Assembly (NCBI GenBank): GCA_963556145.1 | Contig: OY744466.1 | Location: forward strand, 1,922,001-1,986,000 | Reading direction: 5' to 3' | Length of the DNA: 64,000 bases | From: Hygrocybe punicea | Taxonomy: Eukaryota > Basidiomycota > Agaricomycetes > Agaricales > Hygrophoraceae | Shown: in pieces, positions 11,148-22,939 of the stretch | How positions within the stretch are numbered: the first letter of the stretch is position 1 | Layout of the letters: every line of letters starts with the position of its first letter | Made by a program: the position numbers and the translations under genes | The notes under the pieces: model-generated | Seen by the model: the letters and a program-made list of their open reading frames with translations, nothing else | Told to the model about the DNA's origin: nothing | Databases searched by the model: none

Positions 11148-11508
11148 TTGACACCCACGCCATCTGAACGCTTCCCACAGAACTGAGCACCGAGCACCGA
11201 GCACTGCGAACTGTGAACCGAGTACCGTGAACCGAAACACCCACAACCGAGAACCGCGCACCGAGAACAAACGTACATTACCCAACTACCGGTACCACAA
11301 AACGGCGTCATCAAGCCGCCCACGTAATACACCACCCAACTGTAGGATCACCCTACGACCCCGAGACAAAAACGGCAAATACTTGAGCTCACCATCATCA
11401 TCATCCATCTCCTCTGTTACAACACCATCAACAGGCTCCGAAAACCCACAACCGACCACACCACCAACATCGCCAACCGTTCCCCAACCACCCACACATA
11501 GAACCAGA

Positions 11509-12846
11509 ATGGGCGAGTCCGGTTCCCTACGCTGGGACGGCGGCCCTGACGAAAAAACGACTTCCGGCCAATTCCTACGCGAAATCAACATCAAAATCGA
11601 GGACAAAGAGTACACGACGGACAAGAAGAAAGTCGACTGCTTTCGAAACAACCTGGACTTCGGCGGCACAGCCGACCAATGGCTAGACGGACTAGCCAAC
11701 AACATTAAAGACGACTGGGATAAGTTGGTCGAGGCCTTTGAGAAACAGTGGCCGAAGAATACCATTCCCAAACCGTCCAAGGCCGAACGCATCCGGGAGC
11801 TCAAAGAATGGACCCTCGCCGTGGAAACCCTCGGCACGAAAACCGAGACGACGGGATCCAAAGAGGTCTGGACCCACATCAAATGGGCCAACGGGCTCCT
11901 TCCCAAGGCGAAAGACGCCGACGACACAAATGGCCTCCTATTACAAGACGTGTTCGACTCTCTACCAGCACCGGTCCGCGACCTCATCAGACACAAACCC
12001 CGCACTACATACGAAGAGCTCGCCGACACCGTGCACGGTATCGACGTCATCCACCTGCGAGAAACCGTAGCCAAATACGAGAAAGACGAGGAAACCGCCC
12101 GCTTAGCACGGATCCCAGCATCCCCAACAAAAGCCCTACGTGAAGCCTTCACCGGCACTCACATCCACCACCCGATTCACCCCCCACAACAACACACCAC
12201 TATCCAGCACTACCGACCACACCCCGCCAGGGGAAACCCACTCAACCCATTTGTCAACAACACGGGAGGCAGGGGGAATCTGTTCACAGGCCGGGGGTTA
12301 ACCCCACGCTTCCACAGAGGGGGACCGGAACCCACGAACATACCGCGACACCCTGCACCACTTCTGCCCGGACCCAATACCAGGGGCCGTCCAATCGCTG
12401 CTCGATACCAAGACCTACAAAACCTCGCCATACAACAGCACCCCAACACAGACGCGGGACGCACCGCATACAGAACCCAGGTTGATGAGTGGCACCGCAC
12501 CAACGGTAACATACAACCAGACAAATTACACCCGTACCCGTTGAGCCCCGGTACTGCACCACTTGGATCCCGCGAATGTTGGGATTGCGGCCAGGCAGGC
12601 TACCGTGTGGCCGCCCCGGTTTGCAGAGGGGTCACACTCTCCGAACACGAACGTACCTGGTGCAGAATAGCGTCTCACATCGCCCGCAAATCGTGGAAAG
12701 AACGCCAAACACAAAACGTGAACTACGTGTCCCACGGACACCAAGGTTATGACGGGTTCGACAACCACGCGCACGACTATGGCGGATACTTTTACTCCAA
12801 CAACTTCGACGACAGCCAGGGAAATGGAAGGGGGCCGTCTGCATAA
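11509..12846 (+). CDS. Gag protein of gypsy C
   Basis: Start chosen at the first ATG of the open frame (MGESGSLRW), giving 445 residues; the frame is open further upstream but has no ATG there. The first 200 residues have gag capsid-like patterns (CFRNNLDFGGTADQWLDGL, then FEKQWPK and LQDVFDSLPAPVRDL). A Pro/Arg/Gly-rich middle follows, and near the C-terminus an incomplete zinc-knuckle-like motif CWDCGQAGYRVAAPVC. Gag packages the RNA in virus-like particles in relatives. The frame is intact, unlike pol. It ends with TAA at 12844-12846, 77 bp before the pol ATG, and pol is in another frame. Confidence 0.7.
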   Translation: MGESGSLRWDGGPDEKTTSGQFLREINIKIEDKEYTTDKKKVDCFRNNLDFGGTADQWLDGLANNIKDDWDKLVEAFEKQWPKNTIPKPSKAERIRELKEWTLAVETLGTKTETTGSKEVWTHIKWANGLLPKAKDADDTNGLLLQDVFDSLPAPVRDLIRHKPRTTYEELADTVHGIDVIHLRETVAKYEKDEETARLARIPASPTKALREAFTGTHIHHPIHPPQQHTTIQHYRPHPARGNPLNPFVNNTGGRGNLFTGRGLTPRFHRGGPEPTNIPRHPAPLLPGPNTRGRPIAARYQDLQNLAIQQHPNTDAGRTAYRTQVDEWHRTNGNIQPDKLHPYPLSPGTAPLGSRECWDCGQAGYRVAAPVCRGVTLSEHERTWCRIASHIARKSWKERQTQNVNYVSHGHQGYDGFDNHAHDYGGYFYSNNFDDSQGNGRGPSA

Positions 12847-12923
12847 GCAGAAGTCAGACGGCCCAGACAAATCAACGAGCGGATACGCCGGTCCCCAACC
12901 ACTGCGCTGGATGGGTTGGGGAC

Positions 12924-14696
12924 ATGCTGGTATACCCCCCTAAATTCACATTGCATACAGAAGACACTCAGAACTCTCTAGTCAGTACAAATACTCCATG
13001 TCAAAGTCTCACAATGATCAAACACGAAATCGTTGACCTGTATGCGGTGGGAAGGGATACACCGGCTGAAACAGACACGGCAAGACCATTTATCCAAACC
13101 ATACTCCTCCAAGGCCCAAACGGGTTTGACCAATGCACCCGCGGCCTCGCTGACGATGGCGCAATGGTAAACGCAATATGTACATCTACATACAACAGAC
13201 TACACCACCAACTCGGCCGCCTACACCCATCCAGCAAAATCCTGCACATGGCAGACGGCACTAAAGTGCCGTCGCACGGGCGCTGGGTCGGAACCGTCCA
13301 GCTCGGCAACACCCACAAGAGGGTGACATTCGAAGTATTCCCCAGTGGGGGTTGTTGGTCCGTCTTGTTGGGGAAACCCATTCTCCAACAATACGGAGCC
13401 ACACACGACTACAATGACGACACCCTACACATCCCAAACGACGTCGGGTGGGAAATCCTCCGGAACAAAAACGACCGGCCCGGAACCCTGTGCTTCACAG
13501 CCCCAAACCCTCGACAAGCGAACTGCACCAACCCCAGTCAGATAAAAATGACGACGTCCTTCAACACCCCAAAGCCATTCGCCAGGCTCACAGACCTGCC
13601 GGACACAGCACTTTGCAACACCTTGGGAGTCGAAGACTCAGAAGAACCCGACTCGACAGAAACCCCACCAAGGACAACTGGCCCCGTCCACACACCCGAA
13701 CACCACAAGCCCCACCGGAAAGGGAGACGCACACGACATCGACTGCGATGCACGGTGTTGCCCCCACGGAATGCTCACGACAGACAAAAGTCCCAAACAA
13801 GCGACGAACACCCCCACACACACGACGCACCCACATGGGCCGTACACGACGGTGGAGGCCATACGGACAACGAGGATGTCGGAGACGCCCAACCGGAGGT
13901 CGAGATCAACACCGACCATTCCATTTTTACCCGGAAGACGGACCCGTTTAAGCCAGCGAGAGTGGCCGAAGTATTGGCCCAAGTCACGATAGGACTGGAC
14001 TTGGACGAAGACCAGAAAGCTAAGCTACGTGCCCTAATAACCGAATATGCTGACTGTTTCGCCCTGTCCGTAGGCGAAGTCAACCCCGTGCCGGGCGCTG
14101 AGCATCGCATACACATACCAGAAGGCACAACATTTCCCAAGTGCATACCGAGACAACGACCCCTCACCCCACCACAACGCGAGTTCCTGCACAAAACCAT
14201 CGACACGCTGCTCGAAGGCGACATCATAGAGCCCATACGCCCCGAGGACGTAAAATGCGTGTCCCCCATCGCACTGGGACAGAAAGTTCACGATAACCCG
14301 GGCCTCCTCCTGGACGAGCTCCGCCACAGAGTCAACGAAGAGTGCGCGGCTCACGGCTATCCCCCTGCACACGATCTCGGCCCTCGACCCCCACAACCAG
14401 ACACTCCAGTCGAGCCGCCGAAGCCCCAGACCTGGTGCTTTTGCCAAAACTACAATGCCCTGAACAACGTGACCCACATCTTTCCCATGCTGCAGGGCGA
14501 CGTCCGGTCAAAACAACGACGCTTGAGTGGACACAGATGGGTCCACGGTTTCGACTTCGCATCCGGCTTCTACGCCGTGATTATTCCCGAGGAGAGCAGG
14601 CCATACCTGGCCTTGTATCACACAGAAACGTATGCCCTTCGGCCTCACGGGCGCCCTGTCGACCTTTGCACACGTCACGGCCGAGAAGCTTGGTGA
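12924..14696 (+). pseudogene. Pol of gypsy C: protease and first half of reverse transcriptase
   Basis: Begins MLVYPPKFTLH. The aspartic protease is marked by LADDGAMVNAICTSTYNRL at about 13150 and FEVFPSGGCWSVLLGKPIL. A long hydrophilic linker leads to the reverse transcriptase: FALSVGEVNPVPGAEHRIHI, DIIEPIRPEDVKCVSPIAL, WCFCQNYNALN and FDFASGFYAVIIPE (first catalytic Asp). A shift near 14640 then takes translation out of frame, ending at 14696. The frame with MPFGLTGAL continues the protein at 14632. Confidence 0.8.
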
Positions 14697-15317
14697 TATA
14701 CTTTTGGCCCTCCAGCTCGAACTCTTTGTCGACGATGGTGGCATGGCAGGCGACGAATTCGACGACATGATGGATCGCACCAGGCGCTTCTTCCAACGCG
14801 TCCGCGACACGGGCTTATCACTCTCAGCAAAGAAGTCGAAATTCTTCATGACGGAGATGATCTTCGCAGGGTCCAAGCCGACGAAGCCAAACTAACTGCA
14901 GTGGTCAACTGGTGCCCACCCCCCGACCTCCTCGCTCTTTCTAGTTTTCTAGGCCTGACCGGTTATTTCAGGGATCTCATCCGCGGCTACACCATGTTAG
15001 CTCAACCTCTGTCCGACTTATTACGGTCCGTGGACGTTCCAAAGAACGCTGGGAAGTCCGCCTACCGCGCAGCATTGCGTAACGTCAAGCTGGCCGACGT
15101 GTGGACCGAGAAGCACCAAAAGTGCTTCCTCGACCTGAAAGCAGTGCTAACGTCCTCACCCGTCCTCGTCGCCCCCAGGTTCGATGGAACCCCATTCATC
15201 GTCACATCCAACAGCTGCAAGGAAGGCTTCGGGGCCGTCCTGGCCCAACGCATTCCCGTGATGAGACTGGGGGGCAAAGTCGTCACGGAGCTACACCCCA
15301 TAGCGTACACCTCCAAA
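14632..15317 (+). pseudogene. Pol of gypsy C: reverse transcriptase second half and RNase H start
   Basis: MPFGLTGALSTFAHVTAEKL and the catalytic box LFVDDGG (about 14728) complete the reverse transcriptase. After a stop near 14893 the connection domain continues (LALSSFLGLTGYFRDLIRGY) and RNase H begins with PFIVTSNSCKEGFGAVL. The first RNase H acidic residue, normally Asp in TSDAS, reads Asn here, a G-to-A change. The insertion of MITE 2 after YTSK creates the TAG at 15318-15320. Confidence 0.8.
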
Positions 15318-16315
15318 TAGTGTATTGCACAGGTAACCCCCGTGTACTTTTGGGGATACCCGTACCCGTACCCATGAATACCTGTACCCATCACCGCGGG
15401 TACGGGTTTTGTGCCGGGTCTGTTTTTTCCTACCCATACCTGACCCGTACCCGTACCCGTAGCGGGTAACCCGCGGGTCTCACACTCGCGACACCGGACA
15501 TGCACGCCCTTTGACCTCGCGACACCGGACATGTGTCAATTGACGCATGCCGTGTGAGCACGAGGTGGAATGGGTGTGGGTGCGGGCCCGGTGCAGTGGA
15601 GTTGGTGGGTGGGCACAAAGCCGGGTGATGCGTCATTGGACGCGTGGGCCGGTGGACACATGGGCTGGTGGACGCGAGGTGAACGGGGGTGGTGGGCACA
15701 AAGCCAGCTGATGCGTCATTGGACGCGTGGGCCGGTGGACGCGTGGGCTGGTGGACGCGAGGTGAACAGGGGTGGTGGGCACAAAGCCAGCTGATGCGTC
15801 ATTGGACGCGTGGGCCGGTGGACGCGTGGGCTGGTGGACACAAGGTGAATGGGGGTGGTTGTCTTCGGGCGCTCTGGCTCATTGCCGACCGGTATGTGGG
15901 GGGCCTGGGATGAGTCTTGAGCCCCGTCATCTTTCTTGGTGCCTATCACCTCGCGAACGATGTCGACGCGTCAGGGCGTGTTCACGAGGTATGGAATTAG
16001 TCAATGTCAATGTAGGTAGAATCTAGATACGTACCAGGGCCGGTAGGTGGGTGCACCACCCTCCCGGCCATGCTCTCCATTGCCGTTGTCGTGGTCTTCG
16101 TCACCATGGTCTTCTATTTTGTTGTCGTGGTCGTTGTGGTTGGATTGTTGCGGTTGCATTTGAACCCGATGCATCATTCGTGTGACTGAATGTCACGGGT
16201 TACCCGTCGCGGGTACGGGTAATCGTACGGGTACAAATTGCTGTACCCATACCCACACCTGTGGCTGTACCCGCGGCAATACCCGTGGGTTTACCCGTAC
16301 CCGTGCAATACACTA
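15318..16315. mobile_element. hAT-type MITE 2 (998 bp, TACCC-rich group) inside gypsy C
   Basis: Ends TAGTGTATTGCACAGGTA and TAGTGTATTGCACGGGTA (reverse complement), flanked by the perfect 8-bp duplication CCTCCAAA (15310-15317 and 16316-16323). Removing it restores pol as YTSKRTSPAEEHYKPF. It carries TACCCG-rich subterminal arrays, three tandem 82-84-bp units (15601-15850), two copies of the palindromic core (about 15514-15566 and 15948-15990) and GGGTGCACCACCC near 16048. No coding capacity. Confidence 0.9.
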
Positions 16316-16323
16316 CCTCCAAA

Positions 16324-18228
16324 CGCACTTCCCCGGCGGAGGAGCACTACAAACCCTTTCTGCTGGAGTTCGCGGCCCTCAAGTTTGGCCTCGACAAGTT
16401 CGACGACATCATATGGGGCTTCCCCGTCGAGCTGGAGACAGACTGCCAGGCCCTCCTTAACGTCTTGCTGAGCACCGACCTCAGCACCACCCACGCCCGT
16501 TGGCGCGACGGCGTACTCGCTCACCAGATAGTCAGCGTCAGGCACATCACGGGTAAGATCAACTTCGTGGGCGATGCGCTCAGTCGAAAGGATGAGGAGC
16601 TACCCCGGGTACTGACAGACGGCAGCGACTGGACCGTCCTCCCCGACTGGGAGGTGTCGCGCGGCCTCACCTTTGACCTGTTCGCGGTGGGAGAGTCCTC
16701 AAACGACCTGCACTCATCCCTACGTGCTCGCTTCCAGGCTGAGCGCGCGTTCCTGGAAGTTATAGACGCGTTGCTCGGGGTCCCACAGGACGCAACCGAT
16801 CGCGACCGCAAACGCGCGGCACACCAAGCAAAGGACTTCCTGATCGACGACGGCTGCCTATGGAGGATCGGTGGCGCCACTGTCGCGCGAGCTGTCTCCC
16901 GCCGAGAATGCGTCACCAAGGCCGAAGCCACAGAACTGGCCAGGGTGGAGCATGCAAAGACGCATATGGGCCGTGATGTCATCAAGATGCAACTACTGGA
17001 CCGGATATTCAGCCCATTCCTCGACGCATCCGTGACCGCAGCCATCCGCGAATGCGGCCGGTGTAAGAACTTTGGCAACACCCACCTGCACGCCCTGCTG
17101 CAGCCAATTGTCCGACGCAGGCCCTTCGAACTCCTCGTAGGGGACTACACATCCATGCCCCTCGGAAAAGGTGGGTTCTCGAAGATCGGCCTGTATGCTG
17201 ACGTCTTCTCTAGGAAGCCATTTGCCTTCAAGGCCAAGTCCGCTTCAGGAAAAATGACGGTCGACAGCCTCAGCCATATAGCCAACATGTTCATGGCCCC
17301 GGACGTCTTCATGTCCGACGGCGGCTCCCACTTTGACTGCGATGCGGTGCGTGACCACTGCACTGATATGGGTACTAAGCATCACGTTGTAGCCGCCTAC
17401 TCCCCGTAGATCAACGGCCTCATAGAGGGCTACAACAAGATCTTGTTGAATACCCTTAAGCACCTGTGTGCCCCTGGCCTTGGTGAGGACGACTACGACC
17501 AGATGGCAACGAAGGACATCCCAAAGAACTGGCCAGACCACCTTGACGCGGCCGTGAAGGCGTTATCCGATCGCATACTACCCTCACTCAAGTTCTCGCC
17601 CAATGAGCTACTCTTCGCACTTCCCATAGACACACCGGACGCCGAGGACCCAGCGGCAATCCCTCTAGCCTCTGAGACCGACGTGGCAATTCATATGGCA
17701 TACGCAGACCAACTACGGCTGGACGGCTGGTCCTGCGCAGTGGACCATGCAGCTCGCTGGAAAGCTATCTTTGACGCGAAGGTCATCAGTCAGGCCCCAA
17801 GAGAAGTTATATTTAAAACTGGTCAACTCGTTCAAGTGTACCGCAGCGATCTGATCAATGTATTTGCTAGTGAACGCAAACTCGTGCCCTTCTGGTCTCC
17901 CCCGCGCCACGTCGTAACACACATCCGCAACTCATACACTCTGGAAACTATGGACGGCACCTCACTCAACGGCACCTTCAACACCAGAAGGCTTAGGCCT
18001 TTCGAGCCCAAAGATGGCACCAAGATGGCGCAGGATGAGGTCTCGAGACTGGCAGACAGAGCGGATGGGGAGCCGACAGAGCTGGACACTGGGGACACCG
18101 ACGACTTTCCCTTCGACGATTCCGTGGAGACAGCGGAGGAGGATCGCCTTGCCGGTAGCGACGAGGGCGTCGCTAAAGAAGGGGGGGCACGGTTGTGTTT
18201 CCTTAGTAGTACAGATCTCGTGTTGTAG
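16324..18228 (+). pseudogene. Pol of gypsy C: RNase H end, integrase and GPY/F tail
   Basis: After MITE 2 the frame continues with SPAEEHYKPFLLEFAALKFG and VELETDCQALLNVL (RNase H), and ITGKINFVGDALSRK. The integrase zinc module is VEHAKTHMG ... RECGRCKNFG near 16950-17080, and the core has VGDYTSMPLG, VFMSDGGSHF and GLIEGYNK for the D, D, E triad. A TAG at 17407-17409 falls just before the Glu; the family usually has Trp there (TGG), so a G-to-A change is likely. A C-terminal GPY/F-like module follows (KLVPFWSPPRHVVTHIRNSY, then TFNTRRLRPF). The frame ends in the 3' LTR at 18228. Confidence 0.85.
18156..18175 (+). other. Stem-loop before the polypurine tract of gypsy C
   Basis: A 7-bp stem TAGCGAC / GTCGCTA with loop GAGGGC, followed by AAGAAGGGGGGG. 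It is the counterpart of 3688-3709 and 48651-48672. Here it overlaps the last codons of pol (GSDEGVAKEG). Confidence 0.55.
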
Positions 18229-18293
18229 GGATTATCATCACCATCATCACTCGATTCCATCCCAGTTCCCTCAGCCGACTCCGTCCCTCCACA
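18189..18293 (+). repeat. 3' LTR of gypsy C, 5'-truncated (105 bp)
   Basis: Matches the last 105 bp of the 5' LTR, ending CCCTCCACA. It joins the polypurine run directly at the triplet CAC that in the 5' LTR lies at the deletion breakpoint (TTCCCACGG), so about 41 bp were lost between short CAC repeats. Without this LTR start the element probably could not complete a new round of integration. Confidence 0.75.
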
Positions 18294-18297
18294 ACGT

Positions 18298-20209
18298 ATC
18301 CAGTCATACAGTGATACATTATCATACAAGGCTGGTCTGAACATATAATTATTTACTTTGGAAAGTCCAATGTATGCACCATTATTCTTACCAAGAACAA
18401 CCTTTTGTGCATTATTTTGGTCTTCACATATATTAGCAATTTCTTCATCAGACCATGCAGTGTTAACCTCTTTAACATAAGATCTCCAAAAGAATGGCAC
18501 GAATTTATGACTGGTGTAGTGATCAGGATTTCCAAGCACATATAATGAAGCCATTGGAGCACCAATCTCCATTTTGGAGGTGAGAGAATTGACTATTTGT
18601 GTAAACAGTTTTCTGACTTTGTCTTTTCTTTTCAGGTCACCACCAATCATTTCAAAATTCTTATCAAAAATACTTTTTGTAACTTCAAAAATGCTATAGG
18701 TCTTCAAGGAGAATTTTGTAATATAATCTGTTATGTATGCGACTATGGCCTTTATAGCAGTACCTGATAATAAGCTGGTCACGTCAGAATTGCATTGTAG
18801 CATATATGTAACTTCAGGTATCACTGTGTTCATCCAAGGTTCACCATGCTTGAGGTTAAGAGCACCAGTGTTAGGTTCTACAAAAGTTTGTTGAAAGATA
18901 TCATGGGGAAATCGTCGTTTACATTCACCTTTCGAATTAAGACAGTATGGCTTTTTTTTGCTGTCATGCCTGTTATGTACATTTAATCGCAATAAAAGAT
19001 CATCTACAACATCTTGAAACCTTTGCCACCATGTTGATCTTTTGTTGTGATATTGACAATTCATGGAACAATTATATGATGGTGGATCTGGCATGACACA
19101 TGTTGGTGGTTGATATTCAGGTTTCGACATTGTCTGTTCCATTTTCTATGATACCTCATCTTTAGAACCTGTCATGAATTGTCCTACACACAAACTTTCC
19201 AAGCATTCCACTAATCTTTTCTGAAAGTTGGAATTTTCACCCATAAGTTTGTCACGTATTTCCTGAGGTGTAAGGCATCCCTTTATCCACAACAGCATAT
19301 GAAGATGAAAGGTAAGACGTCCTTGTTCCTCTACTGTTGCATAATAACCTGATGTGTTTCCGTACAGGCCAGGATGAGATTCATTTATTCCTAATATATG
19401 TTTGATGAACATTTCAGTAGTAAAGTGAAAGAAGCGGGCTCCAGCAACTGGATTGTTTGCAATTAGTTTGTAACAATCCTGGGGTAGACGTAGTTTAGGA
19501 TAAAACTTTTCTTTGTTGTCAGCATAATATAAGCATAGTGGGTGATTGATGTCTGCAGGTGCAAAAGTGATAAACCAAGTCGGAGCACCAATATAGGATA
19601 TCAGAGACCAAATCTCATTTCGCATGTATTTCTTGTTAGTAATTGAACCTTTGACCTGACCAGGATGTGATCTAGGTCGGAAATGTGTTTATAGCATGCT
19701 TTCTCTTCAGGTGTATCTGGTTTGACTCTATCACCTCTAGACAATCTCTTAGAGAGGTCCTCAAAAACAGCCATATTGATATTCATCAGGCGATCTGCAA
19801 TATCATTGAAATTATGTTTATTAGTCAACAAATAACCTCCGGTTGTACCGTCTTTAATCTGTTCTTGATTGAATGCAATCAGTGGAAAATAGGGATCAGT
19901 TTGAAATCTTTTGTCATGGTACATCAGAAGATGTCTTTTGTGCATCATATCACTGATGCTTAAAACATCCTTGTCAATGCTACTAATACCACCCAAGCCA
20001 TATGGAAATAGGCAGGGGAATATCATAGGATATAACTGAGGATTATTAAAGAACGATTCTGGATTTCTAGCATGACTTATGGCAAGAACACCACCATGGT
20101 CATCTATCAAGTGCTTTGTTGCTCTAGCTATTAATGCCTTTGGACTTGTAATATCTAGATTTTCGTCAGTTACTCCACTAACAACAAAGGGACAAGGCCC
20201 ATCTTCCAC
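18298..20209 (-). pseudogene. Helitron Rep (HUH/Y2) nuclease region
   Basis: Helitron_like_N region. Visible motifs, in minus-strand order: LYPMIFPCLFPYGLGG, GAPTWFITFAPADINHP, YYATVEEQGRLTFHLHMLLW (the HLH of the HUH metal site near 19290) and IVAYITDYITKF (two Tyr four residues apart, the usual Y2 arrangement) near 18730. This nuclease nicks and joins DNA ends in rolling-circle transposition. The frame is broken by a shift near 19660 and an in-frame TAG at about 19146-19148, and is then cut after LYDWIR by gypsy C. It continues as the helicase at 10976. Confidence 0.8.
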
Positions 20210-21370
20210 ACCATCTTCCTCTTCATTGTCAAATGCACTAGTGGCTTCTGGTTCCTTATTTGTGTCTACTGGTCAATATGCAACCACAACAGGAATTCCA
20301 TGATCTGGATATTGTTGTAGATTTTCATATGAGATATCTAAATCATAGTAATCCATGTGGTTCAATTTCAGCCATTCTAAAGCTGCAGAAACTCACCTTC
20401 GGCGAACCAATAAAGGTGTTTGCTCCATGTCTTCTGGAGTTGGTCTGGCAGGACCAGTGAAAATGAATGCTAGCACTTCATCAAGTTCTTTAATTGTTGG
20501 AGGCAACCATTTATATATCTTTGGTGTTGGGTTTTGAAACATGATGGCATTTGCTTTCATTTTATGCATCTCAGATTTGCCAAAGCATATTTGGGAGTTT
20601 GGCCTTTGTTTAGACTGAGCACACATGGCTTGCATATTCATATACATGTGTCATCTAGCACTGGGCCTTTGATCTCCTCTATTGGATCAGAACAATGATG
20701 TCGTTCACATCTTGTGATTCCCATATTTTCTCTAGTTAATATTTTCAGATTAACCTTTGTCTTTAACAATAAAGACATGTTCTTCAATGCAACCAATTGA
20801 CCGCACACGGCACACCCACTTTCTTGAAAACATTCGGGTGATGTATCTCTGCACCAGTTGCTGATTATGGTTTCCTTCAATTCAATAGATGGTGGAGGAG
20901 GAGGAAATGATTGCTCATCTGACTTGTCCAATTCTTCTTTCATTTTAGTCTGAGTTTCTTCTTTTCCGCACTCATTTGTTTCTGTCATTTGTTGTCTTTT
21001 GTACCACTCTTTACACTTATCTTTATTTGATTTAATATCATGCACATGAAAAATGGAAACATAAGTATCACAAGCTGAACAATTATGCCTCATTAATGCA
21101 GCAAATAGATCTTGTCCATGTAATCTTTGTAATGTCTTTGACAAATATATACCATGTATTGTCATTATTTCTCCAATATCCTTCACCATCAACTTTGGTA
21201 GAAGTTCATGCAAAGGCATTTTAACACACAGATATTTTTTTCTATCTCCATATACACTGTTGGCCTCCTGTTGATCAACATGACCCACATATGTGAATAA
21301 TATGTCAGAATCATGGTTGATATTATTAGAAGTGAGCATGGAAGATTGAAGAAAGTTAACCTTGAATGTT
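20210..21370 (-). pseudogene. Helitron protein N-terminal region (DUF6570-like)
   Basis: Minus-strand sequence from about 21370 reads LMRHNCSACDTYVSIF, then CKEWYKRQQ, and WCRDTSPECFQESGCAVCGQL, a Cys-rich start typical of fungal Helitron helicase proteins. This is followed by EMHKMKANAIMFQNPTPKIY and LDEVLAFIFTGPARP (DUF6570-like) and LEWLKLNHMDYYDLDISYEN. A frameshift near 20640, an apparent internal deletion there, and a TGA near 20272 (in VVVAY-stop-PVDTNKE, where relatives have Arg) show decay. Open sequence upstream to 22098 is hydrophobic and AT-rich and I do not treat it as coding. Confidence 0.6.
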
Positions 21371-22099
21371 GGTATTCGTTTACCACTACCAATGTAGTGA
21401 TATCTATGAATGAAATTTATATATAAAGATTTAAACAAGTTTTTGAATAAATTCAAAATGAACACAATTATGTTTGAATGAAAATGTGTCAACATGAAAC
21501 ATAGTGTGATCCACAGCAACATTGCATGTGATAGAAAACTAGTAATACAATGAAATAAATATGATCTGAAATCATGTTGTCTCAATAGAGACCGCATGAG
21601 CAAGGCCTTGATCATTTTACAACGACATTGGACAGTGATAGGTTTGAGAAGACAATACAAAGCAAAGAGATATTTAGGAGGTAAGAAATATGTTCTGGCA
21701 TATTGAATAGAACATAATTGCATTTTGAATGCACTATCTTTAAATGTAGTCCAAACGAATAATGCACTGAGCATCAAATTAATTTTTGATATTTCATTGA
21801 ACTTTACAAATTGTGTTGCATTTATTTGCATCAGTATTGTTGCATCGCCCTGATCTGGGGCAAACTCATGTTCTATGAGTTCTCTTTGAAAAACACCCAG
21901 TTCTTGGGCCAGGGGCAATATCAAAGGAATGGAAATTGGATCAGGAGAGATAAACATAAGTTGGTCTTGGCATAGTTGTGGAAATAATGTTGCATTTGCA
22001 AGGAAATGTAGACAAGTCAAAATTGCAATGCAGACATGGATGGTGTCATGGAGATTCATGAGGATTTGTGACAGTAAGAGGAAACACTGCCCATACATC

Positions 22100-22900
22100 T
22101 ATTTAACTAGTTAAGTGGTTCGGATCATGAATAACAATTAACACAATGGTATTGATCATATGACATTATATTATTTGTAAGCTCTTCCCAAAACATCATA
22201 AGGTGTGCCTGAATCTTTTGAAACCTGTGTTTGTTTTTATTCCATTGGATGTTCTCGTGACATACATTGATACAGGCCAAAAATGCCCCTGTACCATGAA
22301 TAGCTGCTTTATGATCTTATTAGGGGTTAGACCAACTGAGAACCATGGTACCCCTTTTAAAGATATTTTGTGGATTTAATCTTCAGACTCTTAGTGATAT
22401 TTCTAGCTTGCTCAACAGACAAAACAGGCTGGTTCAGCCTGTTTGACAACTATGCCTGTTTGACAACTGATTAACTTGTAGAAATCATCATTGCTCTTTA
22501 TCCTTGTCAGAAATATATTGTCATTTCTATGGAGCTGTACATATCATTCTCACACAAGTATACTGTATTATTCCAATACTGAATAGTCATAGCTTCCTTT
22601 GGAGTGACAGTTATGTTTTTCACTACAAGAGGGGGATTTGTTAAGGTCCATAAAGTTGGCAATTCTGGTTTCTTACCTATATTCAATTTGAATTTTCATT
22701 AGCTCAAATGAGAGTGATCTAAGGTTGTGCTTCTCAAGTTGAGTGAGAAGGTAGCTGTATTATGACTGAACTGAAAGTAATACGTTCACCAGGATATACT
22801 TTAGACAAACAGATTTTCAGTCACCAAGATTGATGCCTTACATTGTATTTATGTTTACTATCTTGCCTCAATTGGTATGGTCACAGAAAGAAAAGTAAAA
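22100..22900. other. AT-rich intergenic stretch, nothing recognised
   Basis: No coding frame, repeat or RNA gene that I can support. It separates the Helitron start from gene X. The Helitron 5' end (a TC terminus) should lie in or before this stretch, but I could not pinpoint it. Confidence 0.5.
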
Positions 22901-22939
22901 CAAGTCATTTTTGAAGAGAGTAGCAAAAAGAAATATATA

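Larger units (their letters stand above)
10981..18293 (+). mobile_element. Ty3/gypsy LTR retrotransposon C, nested in the Helitron
   Basis: Full-length 7.3-kb element: 5' LTR (10981-11126), primer-binding site, gag, pol with protease, reverse transcriptase, RNase H and integrase, polypurine run and a shortened 3' LTR. The 4-bp duplication ACGT (10977-10980 and 18294-18297) flanks it. Joining the flanks reconnects the Helitron reading frame at LYDWIR on one side and RLATMEPNKK on the other. MITE 2 (15318-16315) adds 1 kb. Pol is dead through a frameshift near 14640, the MITE, and a stop at 17407-17409. Confidence 0.9.

Noticed and set aside
11286..12158. A 290-codon minus-strand frame opposite gypsy gag
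   Set aside because: Antisense shadow; the plus strand has gag-like composition and lies correctly between primer-binding site and pol.
21440..22098. Upstream extension of the Helitron protein N-terminus
   Set aside because: Open but hydrophobic, AT-rich sequence with no resemblance to Helitron N-termini.
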